Positions 5,699 through 14,057 are shown, counted from the stretch's first letter. The stretch is DNA of 16,426 nt from UMGS946 sp048421225 (GCA_048421225.1 DBFNRV010000108.1:1-16426), one strand, 5' to 3'. Program-made: numbers and translations. The notes: a model not told the origin generated them from the sequence alone.

Positions 5699-8600
5699 AA
5701 CTTGCAAGGCTGGAAATAGTAGGCTTTAAATCGTTTGCTCAAAAGACCGTTATAGAATTCAATGACGGCATTACTGCTATAATAGGACCAAACGGAAGCG
5801 GGAAGAGCAATATAGCCGACGCAATAAGGTGGGTCTTGGGCGAGCAGAGCGCAAAAGCGTTGCGCGGCGCGCGCATGGAGGATGTAATATTCAACGGTAC
5901 CGAGCAGAAAAGGCCGTTATCCTATTGTGAAGTCACCCTTGTATTTGATAATACGGACGGCCAGTTAAACATAGATTATACCGAGGTTAGCGTAACAAGG
6001 CGCGTATACCGCTCAAATGAAGGAGAATATCTCCTAAATGGAAAACAGTGCAGGTTAAAGGATATACAGGAACTGTTCAGGGATACCGGAATAGGAAAAG
6101 AGGGCTATTCCATAATTGGCCAGGGGCGGGTTGATGAAATACTTTCTAACAGGTCTGGCGACAGGAGGGCTATATTTGAGGAGGCGGCTGGGGTCATGCG
6201 CTATCGTGCCAGAAAGGAAGAGGCCGAAAGAAAGCTTGAAAACACCCGCAAGAATTTAATAAGGATAAATGACATTTTGACTGAATTGGAGGGACGCGTA
6301 GGCCCCTTGTATGAGCAGTGTACAGCGGCGAAGAGATATATTGAGCTTCGTGATGAGCTTAAAAAGGCGGAACTCAATCTGTTTTTAATACAATATGATA
6401 AGCTCAACGAACGATTGACTGAAACGGGCTCCTTGATTGAGCAAATCTGTAACGAAATAGCGGATAACGAGGAGCTTGAAAGCGGATTGGCAAAAGAATA
6501 TGAGGCAGGGGAAACGCTTGAAAGGACGATAAACTCTGAGATAAGCGGCTTAAAAAACAGCCTGTTGTCATATACGGCTAGTATTCAATCAAACCTCGGA
6601 GAAGTCCGCGTACTTCAGGAGCGCAGGCTGAACGCCCAAAGGGAGCGGGACATCGCGCTAGAAGCAATAAACGGCGCCAAGGAAGCGCTTAAAGGCCTGT
6701 CTGAAAGGAAGCTCCTCATATCCGACGACATAGCGGGCAGGTCCGAGTTGATAAGCGGATTGCAGGAAAGCCTTGAAGACTTGGAAGAAGAATTTAAAGA
6801 ATATACATATGAACTTGAGGAAAAGGCACAGTCGCTCGACCGGTGCAAGACGAGCATAATTGAGGCAATGAACCGCCTGTCGGATGCAAAGAGCTTGAAG
6901 ACGCGTCTTGAGACGATGAAGGTCAACTTCGAAAGCGGCCTCAAATTAATCAATGACGAGATCAACGAAAAGGACGATGAGCTAGAGGGACTGGACAAAG
7001 AGCTTATAGAAGCTAGCATACAACTAAACGGCTTGAAGAATGAAAAAAATAGGCTTGATAACGATCGGATCGTGATTGAGGAGAAACGAAAAACTACATC
7101 GGACGAGCTTTTTGAAATTAAAAGAACTATGAAAAAATCCGAACAAGCCCTTGAGTCGGGAATTTCAAGGCTGAAGGTGCTGAAGGAAATGAATCAGGCC
7201 CATGAGGGTTATTACTCAAGCGTAAGAAATGTGCTGAGGGACTCGAAGAGGAATACCAGGCTTGGCCAAGCGGTGGAAGGCGCCCTTGCTGAGCTTATAA
7301 ATGTTCCCGTTGAATTTGAAACCGCCATAGAGATGGCGCTGGGTTCCTCACTGCAGAACATAGTGACGCCCACGGATGAGGATGCAAAGCTTGTAATAGA
7401 ACATTTAAGATCGAATAATTACGGAAGGGCGACATTTTTGCCGGTGTCATCCATGAAACCGCGGACTTTAAGCAGCGATGAGAGAAGCATGATACAAGTT
7501 GACGGCTTGATAGGAATTGCGTCCGATCTTGTCGGCTACGACCCACGCTATAAAAATGTAATTGAAAATCTACTTGGCCGAACGGTTATAGTCCGCGATC
7601 TGGATACAGGGATAAAGATATACGCAAAATCCAAATCAGCTTTACGCATCGCCACAGTAAAGGGCGATATCATAAATCCAGGGGGTTCGATTACAGGAGG
7701 AAGCACACAAAGGCGTGAATTTAGTCTGCTTGGCCGCCAGCGCGAGATGATTGAACTGGAAAACCGGCTAAAATCTCAAAGGTTGGAATTGGACGATATA
7801 TCAAAAAGGGCCGAAGCAAACGAGCGGCTTTTGAGTGAACTCGGGCAAAGCTCAGAGGTGCTTAGGGATCGGATTCATAATGTAGAAATAAGCACTGCCA
7901 AACAGATAGAAAAAATTGATATAATTCAAAAATATATTAGCACAGCCAAGTCTGAATTGAAGGCACAATACGAGGAGAGGGGCCGCCTTCAGGACAGCTT
8001 GGCGGACGTAGAGTTAAAGCTTGGCGAATCGGAAACAGCCCAGGGAAGTATCGAGGACAGCAACACAGCCACACAGGAGGATATTGCCAGGCTGCAAAAC
8101 GAGCTTAATGCAATGCGTTCGGAGCAGGAGAGAAAAAATTCGGAACTTACCTCGCTTAAGGTGCAGCTTATGGCTGAAAATAAGGAGCTGGCAGCGCTAA
8201 ATGGCGAGCTGGCCCGAATAGATTCCGACGCGGCCAGGCTAACTGCCGATATATGCGGCAAGGAAAAGGACGTAAACTCCCTGAATGAGTCTATGGCCCA
8301 ACTTGAACTGCAGATTATACACACGGACGAGAGCGTAAGTCTAAAAAGAGCTGAGGCAGAGTCGCTCGAAAACAGGATTAACGGCTTAGAGGCGGAGCAG
8401 GGCAAGCGCATTGATAAACTAAAGGAGTTGCGCGTAAGAAGAGGAGAACTTTCCAGCACGTTAGAAGCGCTAAGGGATAGGAGACACCGGGCCGAACTCA
8501 GCTTGAACAAGGCGGAGCTTGAGCTTTCCGGAATTCAGGAAAGGGCCTGGAACGACTACAATCTTACTTATGACAATATCATCCCCTACAGGCGCGGGTC

Positions 8601-9258
8601 TACGGCCGCGGCAGAGCACCTGCTGGCCGACGAGATTAGAAAAGAGATGAGGGGACTGGGCGATGTCAGGGTCAGCGCTATTGAGGAATACGACCTTGTC
8701 AAAGAACGCTATGACTCACTTAAGACGCAGTATGGCGATTTGGAGAGGGCGGAATCCGACCTTAGGCAGCTTATAACGGAGCTTCTGGAGAGCATGAAGC
8801 TGGAGTTCAAATGCCAGTTTGAATTGATAAGGGCTAACTTTACAAGCGTTTTTTCAGAGCTGTTTAGGGGAGGTAAGGCAGATCTGGTTCTTTCCGACGG
8901 CGCAGATATACTTAACTGCGATATAGATATAATAGCGCAGCCACCAGGAAAAAAATTGCAGCTCCTTTCCCTGCTGTCAGGGGGAGAGCGTGCGCTGACG
9001 GCAATAGCTCTGCTGTTTGCGATACTAAAGTTAAAGCCTACGGCGTTTTGTATTTTGGACGAGATTGAGACGTCGCTTGACGAGGTGAACGTTTCCAACT
9101 TTGCAGAGTACCTTGGCAACTATTCAAGGGACACACAGTTTATACTTATAACGCACAGAAAGGGAAGCATGGCCGTTTGCAACGCTTTATATGGCGTTAC
9201 AATGGAGGAAAAGGGCGTATCAAAAATAGTATCAGCACGTTTTGACGAAGCTGGTTGA
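5695..9258 (+). CDS. smc: Chromosome partition protein SMC
   Basis: The ATPase that, with ScpA and ScpB, folds and segregates the chromosome. The 1187-aa product is essentially the length of B. subtilis Smc. Order: N-terminal ATPase head with Walker A GPNGSGKS at 31-38; a long coiled coil rich in Glu/Lys/Leu; the hinge (about 520-670, ending GGSITGGS); the returning coiled coil; and the C-terminal head with signature LSGGERAL (about 1094-1101) and Walker B FCILDEIE with D1122/E1123. Start: TTG at 5695, because the codon immediately before it in frame is a TGA stop (5692-5694). TTGA is shared with the rnc stop, so translation is probably coupled. AAGGATGG at 5678-5685 is the likely ribosome binding site. 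scpA and scpB are not in this window. Confidence 0.97.
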   Translation: MKLARLEIVGFKSFAQKTVIEFNDGITAIIGPNGSGKSNIADAIRWVLGEQSAKALRGARMEDVIFNGTEQKRPLSYCEVTLVFDNTDGQLNIDYTEVSVTRRVYRSNEGEYLLNGKQCRLKDIQELFRDTGIGKEGYSIIGQGRVDEILSNRSGDRRAIFEEAAGVMRYRARKEEAERKLENTRKNLIRINDILTELEGRVGPLYEQCTAAKRYIELRDELKKAELNLFLIQYDKLNERLTETGSLIEQICNEIADNEELESGLAKEYEAGETLERTINSEISGLKNSLLSYTASIQSNLGEVRVLQERRLNAQRERDIALEAINGAKEALKGLSERKLLISDDIAGRSELISGLQESLEDLEEEFKEYTYELEEKAQSLDRCKTSIIEAMNRLSDAKSLKTRLETMKVNFESGLKLINDEINEKDDELEGLDKELIEASIQLNGLKNEKNRLDNDRIVIEEKRKTTSDELFEIKRTMKKSEQALESGISRLKVLKEMNQAHEGYYSSVRNVLRDSKRNTRLGQAVEGALAELINVPVEFETAIEMALGSSLQNIVTPTDEDAKLVIEHLRSNNYGRATFLPVSSMKPRTLSSDERSMIQVDGLIGIASDLVGYDPRYKNVIENLLGRTVIVRDLDTGIKIYAKSKSALRIATVKGDIINPGGSITGGSTQRREFSLLGRQREMIELENRLKSQRLELDDISKRAEANERLLSELGQSSEVLRDRIHNVEISTAKQIEKIDIIQKYISTAKSELKAQYEERGRLQDSLADVELKLGESETAQGSIEDSNTATQEDIARLQNELNAMRSEQERKNSELTSLKVQLMAENKELAALNGELARIDSDAARLTADICGKEKDVNSLNESMAQLELQIIHTDESVSLKRAEAESLENRINGLEAEQGKRIDKLKELRVRRGELSSTLEALRDRRHRAELSLNKAELELSGIQERAWNDYNLTYDNIIPYRRGSTAAAEHLLADEIRKEMRGLGDVRVSAIEEYDLVKERYDSLKTQYGDLERAESDLRQLITELLESMKLEFKCQFELIRANFTSVFSELFRGGKADLVLSDGADILNCDIDIIAQPPGKKLQLLSLLSGGERALTAIALLFAILKLKPTAFCILDEIETSLDEVNVSNFAEYLGNYSRDTQFILITHRKGSMAVCNALYGVTMEEKGVSKIVSARFDEAG

Positions 9259-9276
9259 TAAACAAAGGGGGATCAT

Positions 9277-10392
9277 ATGTTTTTATTTGGCAAGAAAAAC
9301 AAAAAGGATAAGGATAGGGCGAAAACGGATGAGGTAATTAATGAGGAAGTCGAATCAGCTGCGGTTATTGACGGGTATGACGAACCCGATGCCTTTCAGG
9401 CGGCTGAGTCCAGTAAAGCCTGTTTATCGGAGAACGCTAATCAGGACGACGCGGCTCCCCAGCGGAAAGAACAGAAGCCTGAGAGAAAGGGCGGCCTGTT
9501 CTCCAGACTGAGGGAGGGTTTATCAAAGACAAGGAATACGCTGTTTGCGGGTCTTTTTTCTGGCAATGACGATAAGATTGACGATGATTTCTTCGACGAA
9601 CTGGAAGAGGCCATGATCGTTGCGGATATGGGGTTTGAGACTACAAATCTTATTCTTGATAAGCTAAGGCAGGAGCTTAAAGCGTCTAAAATAAAAACCC
9701 GTAGCGACGCGAAGGAAGCCATAATACGTATTCTTGCCGACGCGATGAGGCCTGATAGCGCGTTTTTGGAAGGGAATGAAACCACGGGCGCCGTATTGCT
9801 TATAGTTGGAGTAAACGGAGTGGGAAAGACGACCTCAATAGGCAAGCTCGCAAGTTATTATTCCGACTTGGGAAGAAAGCCTATTATGGCCGCTGCGGAT
9901 ACCTTCAGGGCTGCTGCCGCGGAGCAGCTTACCATATGGGCCGAGCGTACTGGCACCCCTATTGTAAAGCATGGAGAGGGCGCCGATCCGGCAGCTGTAG
10001 TATTTGACACAATAGCATCTTACAAGGCCAAGGGACAGGATATGCTGATCTGCGATACGGCTGGCAGATTGCATAACAAGAAAAATCTGATGAATGAGCT
10101 TAGCAAGATACGCAGGGTAATAGACAGGGAACTGCCTGGGACGCCATGCGAGGTGCTTCTCGTTCTTGACGCTACTACGGGGCAAAACGCGATAGCCCAG
10201 GCAAAGGCGTTTGGCGAATCAGCAGGGCTTACGGGAATTATAATCACTAAGCTTGACGGAACCGCAAAGGGAGGGGTGGCTGTAGCTGTAAAGCATGAGC
10301 TTGGTCTGCCCGTGCGCTTCGTAGGAGTGGGCGAAGGAGTTGGCGACCTGCAGCCTTTTGACGCTGATGAATTTGCCAGGGCGCTGATCTAA
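9277..10392 (+). CDS. ftsY: Signal recognition particle receptor FtsY
   Basis: The membrane-associated SRP receptor GTPase; it docks ribosome-SRP complexes carrying membrane proteins. The 371-aa product has a charged, acidic N-terminal region (about 1-75, the A domain), then the N domain and the GTPase G domain. G1 is GVNGVGKTT at 178-186, the DTAGR motif is at 260-264 and TKLDG is at 324-328, followed by AKGG. It ends with the FtsY-type GEGVGDLQPFDADEFA. It has no methionine-rich M domain, which separates it from Ffh further along. ATG 9277 has AAGGGGGAT at 9265-9272 and lies 18 nt after smc. A terminator follows, so it is the last gene of the rnc-smc-ftsY group. Confidence 0.97.
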   Translation: MFLFGKKNKKDKDRAKTDEVINEEVESAAVIDGYDEPDAFQAAESSKACLSENANQDDAAPQRKEQKPERKGGLFSRLREGLSKTRNTLFAGLFSGNDDKIDDDFFDELEEAMIVADMGFETTNLILDKLRQELKASKIKTRSDAKEAIIRILADAMRPDSAFLEGNETTGAVLLIVGVNGVGKTTSIGKLASYYSDLGRKPIMAAADTFRAAAAEQLTIWAERTGTPIVKHGEGADPAAVVFDTIASYKAKGQDMLICDTAGRLHNKKNLMNELSKIRRVIDRELPGTPCEVLLVLDATTGQNAIAQAKAFGESAGLTGIIITKLDGTAKGGVAVAVKHELGLPVRFVGVGEGVGDLQPFDADEFARALI

Positions 10393-10410
10393 AGAAAATA
10401 GTATATTTAT

Positions 10411-10457
10411 AAAGACGGCGGCAGATTGGGCTAAATAGCTTGACTGCCGCCGTTTTT
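10411..10457 (+). terminator. Intrinsic terminator after ftsY
   Basis: acggcggcag (10415-10424) and ctgccgccgt (10444-10453) form a perfect 10-bp GC-rich stem, extended by outer A-T and G-T pairs (10411-10414 with 10454-10457). The loop is 19 nt, and the 3' arm runs into a TTTTT tract at 10453-10457. The 3' half overlaps the -35 box of the next promoter. Confidence 0.9.
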
Positions 10458-10467
10458 AGTGTATAAT
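10440..10467 (+). promoter_or_regulatory. Promoter for ylxM-ffh-rpsP-khpA-rimM-trmD
   Basis: TTGACT (10440-10445) and TATAAT (10462-10467) lie 16 bp apart. The -35 box begins in the terminator loop and ends in its 3' arm. Transcription would begin near 10474, at the left arm of an inverted repeat, about 37 nt before the ylxM start. Confidence 0.75.
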
Positions 10468-10472
10468 TGTTA

Positions 10473-10497
10473 TCTGTAAAGCAAATAACTTTACAGA
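10473..10497 (+). repeat. Inverted repeat at the 5' end of the ylxM transcript
   Basis: tctgtaaag (10473-10481) and ctttacaga (10489-10497) are exact 9-bp reverse complements with a 7-nt loop caaataa. The left arm coincides with the predicted transcription start and the right arm ends just before the likely ylxM ribosome binding site at 10499-10506. It could be an operator or a stabilising 5'-end hairpin. Confidence 0.6.
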
Positions 10498-10510
10498 CGG
10501 ATGGTGTGGC

Positions 10511-10846
10511 ATGGATCATGTAGAGCTGGGAATATTGTTGGATTTTTATGGATCGCTTTTAACGAAACGCCAGCTTTGTATCATGGAGCAGACGGTAAAC
10601 GAGGACTGCTCTTTAGCCGAGATTGCGGAGCGCGAGGGTATATCCAGACAGGGAGTTAGGGATGCCTTGAGAAAGGCTGAAGAGCAGCTTCGCTTTTATG
10701 AACAGCAGATAAGGGTTGCAGGCAGGTTCAGAGAGATTTCCGCTATATTGAAATCCATTGAAAAGAACATTGTAAATATTCCTGCCGGTCAGCGTGAGAA
10801 TATTGAGAGTGATTTACGCCGAATAAGGCGTATTTTGGAGGAATAG
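10511..10846 (+). CDS. ylxM: YlxM family SRP-associated helix-turn-helix protein
   Basis: A small protein of the UPF0122 family, encoded next to ffh in Firmicutes; in Streptococcus, YlxM is reported to bind SRP components and modulate SRP activity. The 111-aa product has a sigma-factor region-4-like helix-turn-helix at about 18-60 (LTKRQLCIMEQ, then LAEIAEREGISRQGVRDALRKAE). The C-terminal half is helical and charged. Despite the DNA-binding-like fold, its context suggests an accessory role for SRP. The start ATG 10511 has GGATGGTG at 10499-10506 as a moderate ribosome binding site. ffh begins 2 nt after its stop. Confidence 0.93.
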   Translation: MDHVELGILLDFYGSLLTKRQLCIMEQTVNEDCSLAEIAEREGISRQGVRDALRKAEEQLRFYEQQIRVAGRFREISAILKSIEKNIVNIPAGQRENIESDLRRIRRILEE

Positions 10847-10848
10847 AA

Positions 10849-12192
10849 ATGGCATTTGAAGGCATCGCCTCAAAACTGCAGAACGTATTTAAAAAATTAA
10901 CCGGCAGGGGCAAGCTTAGCGAAAAGGATCTCAAAGAAGCGATGCGCGAAGTTAAGCTTGCGCTTTTAGAGGCTGATGTCAACTTCAACGTTGTAAAGAC
11001 TTTTATTAAAAGCGTAACGGAACGTGCCGTAGGCGCTGAAGTAATGGAAAGCCTTACGCCTGGCCAGCAGGTAATAAAAATAGTAAACGACGAGCTTACG
11101 TCGCTTATGGGCGGAACCAACGCCAAGATAGAATTTGGGCCGTCCAAACCCGCTGTAATATTAATGGCGGGTTTGCAGGGCGCGGGAAAGACGACGATGT
11201 CTGGAAAGCTTGCTGGATACCTGAAAAAGCAGTATGGCAAGTCACCGCTCATGGTGGCATGTGATATATACCGTCCCGCTGCGATCAAGCAGCTTCAGAT
11301 TTTGGGCGAAAAGCTTGATATACCCGTATACGAGCAAGGGCAGAACGATCCGGTTAAGATTGCGATGGACGCCATTGAGCATGCAAAGCGCCACCTTTAT
11401 GATGTGGTAATAATTGATACCGCGGGAAGACTTCATATAGACGAGTCCATGATGGACGAGATAGCGGCCTTGAGGGAGGCTGTCCGTCCTGTCGAGGTGT
11501 TGCTTGTAGTAGACGCTATGACGGGCCAGGATGCTGTAAATGTGGCAAAGAGCTTCAATGAGCGTCTTGAGCTTACAGGCGTTATATTGACAAAGCTTGA
11601 CGGGGATACCAGGGGCGGGGCGGCGCTTTCAGTGCGATCCGTCACGGGCAAGCCGATTAAATTTTCAGGAACAGGGGAAAAGCTCACTGATATCGAGCCG
11701 TTTCATCCAGAGCGTATGGCATCCCGCATACTTGGAATGGGAGATATGCTCACGCTTATTGAAAAAGCTCAGGAGGCGTTCGATGAAAAGAAGGCTTTGG
11801 AGCTTGAAGCCAAACTCCGCAAGGATGAATTCACGCTGGACGATTTCCTTGAGCAGTTTGAACAGGTAAAGGATATGGGTTCATATCAGGATATCCTGTC
11901 AATGATGGGGGTCAATCCTGCTCAGCTTCAAAACGCGGAGATTGACGAACGGCAGGTAGCGAGAAATGAAGCAATAATACGGGCGATGACCCCGTTTGAA
12001 AGGCGCAGGCCGGATATATTAAACGCAAGCCGGAGACGGCGTATAGCAGCTGGCAGCGGAACTACCATTCAGGATGTAAATCGGCTGCTGAACCAGTTTA
12101 ACAGCACCCGCAAAATGATGAAACAGCTGACAGGCGGCAAAATCAGAAAAGGAAAGGGCAGAAAGGGAAAAGGCCTGCCCTTTGGATTCTAG
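10849..12192 (+). CDS. ffh: Signal recognition particle protein Ffh
   Basis: The SRP GTPase that binds signal sequences on the ribosome with SRP RNA and hands them to FtsY. The 447-aa product has N and G domains: G1 GLQGAGKTT at 108-116, DTAGR at 190-194, TKLDGD at 248-253 followed by TRGGAALS. The M domain starts at about 295 (LGMGDMLTLIEKAQE), carries the basic SRP RNA-binding segment SRRRRIAAGSGT near residue 395, and ends in a Lys/Gly-rich tail. The ribosome binding site GGAGG at 10837-10841 overlaps the end of ylxM, and the ATG lies 2 nt after the ylxM stop, so expression is linked. The SRP RNA gene is not in this window. Confidence 0.98.
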   Translation: MAFEGIASKLQNVFKKLTGRGKLSEKDLKEAMREVKLALLEADVNFNVVKTFIKSVTERAVGAEVMESLTPGQQVIKIVNDELTSLMGGTNAKIEFGPSKPAVILMAGLQGAGKTTMSGKLAGYLKKQYGKSPLMVACDIYRPAAIKQLQILGEKLDIPVYEQGQNDPVKIAMDAIEHAKRHLYDVVIIDTAGRLHIDESMMDEIAALREAVRPVEVLLVVDAMTGQDAVNVAKSFNERLELTGVILTKLDGDTRGGAALSVRSVTGKPIKFSGTGEKLTDIEPFHPERMASRILGMGDMLTLIEKAQEAFDEKKALELEAKLRKDEFTLDDFLEQFEQVKDMGSYQDILSMMGVNPAQLQNAEIDERQVARNEAIIRAMTPFERRRPDILNASRRRRIAAGSGTTIQDVNRLLNQFNSTRKMMKQLTGGKIRKGKGRKGKGLPFGF

Positions 12193-12244
12193 CTAGTAAC
12201 GGATACCCGTTTTAGATATTTTATTATATTTAGGAGGAAACAAG

Positions 12245-12487
12245 ATGGTTAAGATCAGACTACGCAGGATGGGAGCAAAGAAGGCGCCTTTTTACAGGAT
12301 AGTCATAGCGGATTCACGTGCGCCGCGTGATGGGGCGTTCATTGAGGAGATAGGATATTATAATCCGCTCACCAATCCGGCGGAGATAAAGGTTAACGCG
12401 GAAAGCGCGGCTAAATGGCTGAAAAACGGAGCGCAGCCCACAGATACCGTCAGGGCCTTGCTCAAAAAGAGCGGTGTTTTGCAATGA
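12245..12487 (+). CDS. rpsP: 30S ribosomal protein bS16
   Basis: A structural and assembly protein of the small ribosomal subunit. The 80-aa product begins MVKIRLRRMGAKKAPFYRIVIADSR and continues with DGAFIEEIGYYNP, the defining bS16 blocks. The ribosome binding site GGAGG is at 12233-12237. The 52-nt gap after ffh contains only a small hairpin (12198-12211). The stop overlaps the khpA start in ATGA. The order ffh-rpsP-khpA-rimM-trmD is conserved in Firmicutes. Confidence 0.97.
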   Translation: MVKIRLRRMGAKKAPFYRIVIADSRAPRDGAFIEEIGYYNPLTNPAEIKVNAESAAKWLKNGAQPTDTVRALLKKSGVLQ

Positions 12488-12828
12488 CAGACTCGCTTAG
12501 GGAGCCCATTGAAGGCCAATCTAACGTTATGGTGGATGCCGACACGCGGGTTTCGTCTGTTTCTAACGATCCGGCTGAAGTTAAAAGGGATCTTGATCAG
12601 ATTATTGCGTTAGTAGGGCACATTGCCAGAAACCTTGTCGATAATCCGGACGCCGTCAAGATTACTTCATCCTGCTCAGAGCGTACAACCATAATAGAGC
12701 TTACAGTCGCCCAGGAAGATACTGGAAAGGTAATTGGAAAGCAGGGCAGGATTGCCAAAGCGGTGCGGGCTATTGTAAAGGCGGCCGCTGTCAAGCAGGG
12801 AAGGCACTACGTGCTCAATATAATGTAG
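12484..12828 (+). CDS. khpA: KH-domain RNA-binding protein KhpA (YlqC), N-terminally extended
   Basis: A small KH protein that pairs with KhpB in Gram-positive bacteria and binds RNA, with effects on cell envelope and division. The KH core is at about 38-114, with GxxG loop GKQG at 85-88 inside TGKVIGKQGRIAKAVRAIV. The core alone is about 77 aa, the usual full KhpA length; here the product is 114 aa because of a polar N-terminal extension of about 37 residues. Start: ATG 12484 overlaps the rpsP stop (ATGA), and no clear ribosome binding site precedes it, so coupling is likely. ATG 12529 (residue 16) is an alternative, with GAAGG at 12511-12515 at a long spacing. No closer start to the KH core with a good site was found. 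Confidence 0.9.
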   Translation: MTDSLREPIEGQSNVMVDADTRVSSVSNDPAEVKRDLDQIIALVGHIARNLVDNPDAVKITSSCSERTTIIELTVAQEDTGKVIGKQGRIAKAVRAIVKAAAVKQGRHYVLNIM

Positions 12829-12829
12829 C

Positions 12830-13345
12830 ATGAATTACCTGAGAGTTGGCTTGATAGCGCGCCCGCACGGGGTTCATGGCGATGTGAAGGTGATACCTCT
12901 TACGGATAATCCGGAAAGGTTTCGCGACCTCAAGGAAGCGTACATTGAAAACAACGGAGCCTATGAGCCCGTTTTGGTTGGCAATACAAGGGTTCAGCCC
13001 GATGCGGCTTATGTGGCGCTTTCTTGTTCAAAATCGATTGAGGATGCAGAAGGCCTGAGAAACCTATACCTGTGCGTCGACCGGGCTCACACCGTGCCGC
13101 TTCCAGAAGGGCGCTATTTCATTGCGGACCTGATCGGCTGCGATGTGTTCGACAGCGACGGCAATAGCCTCGGTACGCTGACAGATGTGCTGGAGACAGG
13201 GGCCAACGACGTATATGTAATAGAGGGCAGTCGGAAACTATTGGTTCCGGCGCTGAAGAAGCTGCTTTTATCGGTTGATATTGCCAATAAGCGCATAGCC
13301 TTGGACAGCCATACGCTATTGGAGGTGGGATTATTTGAGGATTGA
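12830..13345 (+). CDS. rimM: Ribosome maturation factor RimM
   Basis: Assists maturation of the 30S head, binding protein uS19 and 16S rRNA. The 171-aa product is of normal length: an N-terminal RimM barrel beginning MNYLRVGLIARPHGVHGDVKV (residues 1-85) and a C-terminal PRC barrel (about 95-165) including LLVPALKKLLLSVDI. The ATG at 12830 gives the standard N-terminus and lies 1 nt after the khpA stop. No Shine-Dalgarno sequence is visible (the preceding bases are caatataatgtagc), so it probably depends on ribosomes finishing khpA. The last 11 nt overlap trmD. Confidence 0.95.
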   Translation: MNYLRVGLIARPHGVHGDVKVIPLTDNPERFRDLKEAYIENNGAYEPVLVGNTRVQPDAAYVALSCSKSIEDAEGLRNLYLCVDRAHTVPLPEGRYFIADLIGCDVFDSDGNSLGTLTDVLETGANDVYVIEGSRKLLVPALKKLLLSVDIANKRIALDSHTLLEVGLFED

Positions 13346-14057
13346 TATACTCACCCTGTTCCCCGAAATGTTTCATGGCGTGCTTAACTCAAGCATTCTA
13401 AAACGCGCTGCCGATGCCTGTATAATGGATTTCAGGCTTCATAATATTCGGGATTATTCGGCCTCAAAGCATAGAAATACGGATGATTATTCGTTTGGCG
13501 GCGGAGCGGGGATGGTGATGATGCCCCAACCAATATTCGATTGCCTGGATACCATACTGGGAGACGGCGATTCGGCGCGTTTAATATGCACCACTCCCAG
13601 GGGTAGGGTCCTAAACCAACGCGTAGCCAGGGAATTGTCCATAGAAAAAAGGCTTGTTATACTATGCGGCCATTATGAAGGAATAGATGAGCGTGTGATG
13701 TCCATGTTTGATGATGAGATCTCCGTGGGGGATTATGTATTAACCGGAGGCGAAATCCCCGCCATGGCCATAGTAGACTGCGTCTCACGATTAATCCCAG
13801 GAGTGTTGGGGTCCGAAGAATCGGCTGAGGACGAATCATTTTCCTATGGATTGCTTGAATACCCTCAGTATACAAGGCCGGCTGAGTACCGCGGCAAAAG
13901 GGTTCCCGACGTATTGCTAAATGGCAACCATGCGGCTATAAACAGGTGGCGAAGGGAGCAATCGCTGCTTTTGACGCTAAGGCGTAGGCCCGAGCTGCTG
14001 AAGACGGCCGAGCTATCTGATAAAGATAGAAAGTTTTTAGAACAGTTTCAAGAATAG
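13335..14057 (+). CDS. trmD: tRNA (guanine-N1)-methyltransferase TrmD
   Basis: Methylates G37 of tRNAs using S-adenosylmethionine, preventing frameshifts. The 240-aa product has the deep-knot SPOUT fold: MRIDILTLFPEMF at the N-terminus, FGGGAGMVMMPQPI (about 54-67), LCGHYEGIDERV (110-121), and the knot region DEISVGDYVLTGGEIPA (127-143). LLEYPQYTRP and LLNGNHAAINRWR complete the family pattern. In E. coli the proposed catalytic base D169 lies in an EDSF motif; the aligned segment here is EDESF (165-169), with Glu167 directly before SF. Start: TTG at 13335, with GGAGGTG at 13321-13327 inside rimM, and an 11-nt overlap with rimM. Confidence 0.96.
   Translation: MRIDILTLFPEMFHGVLNSSILKRAADACIMDFRLHNIRDYSASKHRNTDDYSFGGGAGMVMMPQPIFDCLDTILGDGDSARLICTTPRGRVLNQRVARELSIEKRLVILCGHYEGIDERVMSMFDDEISVGDYVLTGGEIPAMAIVDCVSRLIPGVLGSEESAEDESFSYGLLEYPQYTRPAEYRGKRVPDVLLNGNHAAINRWRREQSLLLTLRRRPELLKTAELSDKDRKFLEQFQE

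Noticed and set aside
6615..7019. Long minus-strand open frames within smc, with others at 7989-8510 and 8709-9119
   Set aside because: They are serine- and leucine-rich mirror frames of the Glu/Lys-rich coiled-coil and head codons of smc, a common artefact, with no ribosome binding sites or recognisable domains.
11597..11869. 90-codon + strand frame inside ffh
   Set aside because: It lies fully in the ffh G/M-domain region, which is intact and conserved, and has no family resemblance.
12198..12211. Hairpin aacgg/ccgtt between ffh and rpsP as a terminator
   Set aside because: Five pairs followed by an interrupted T-rich stretch is too weak, and rpsP has no clear promoter of its own, so read-through is expected.
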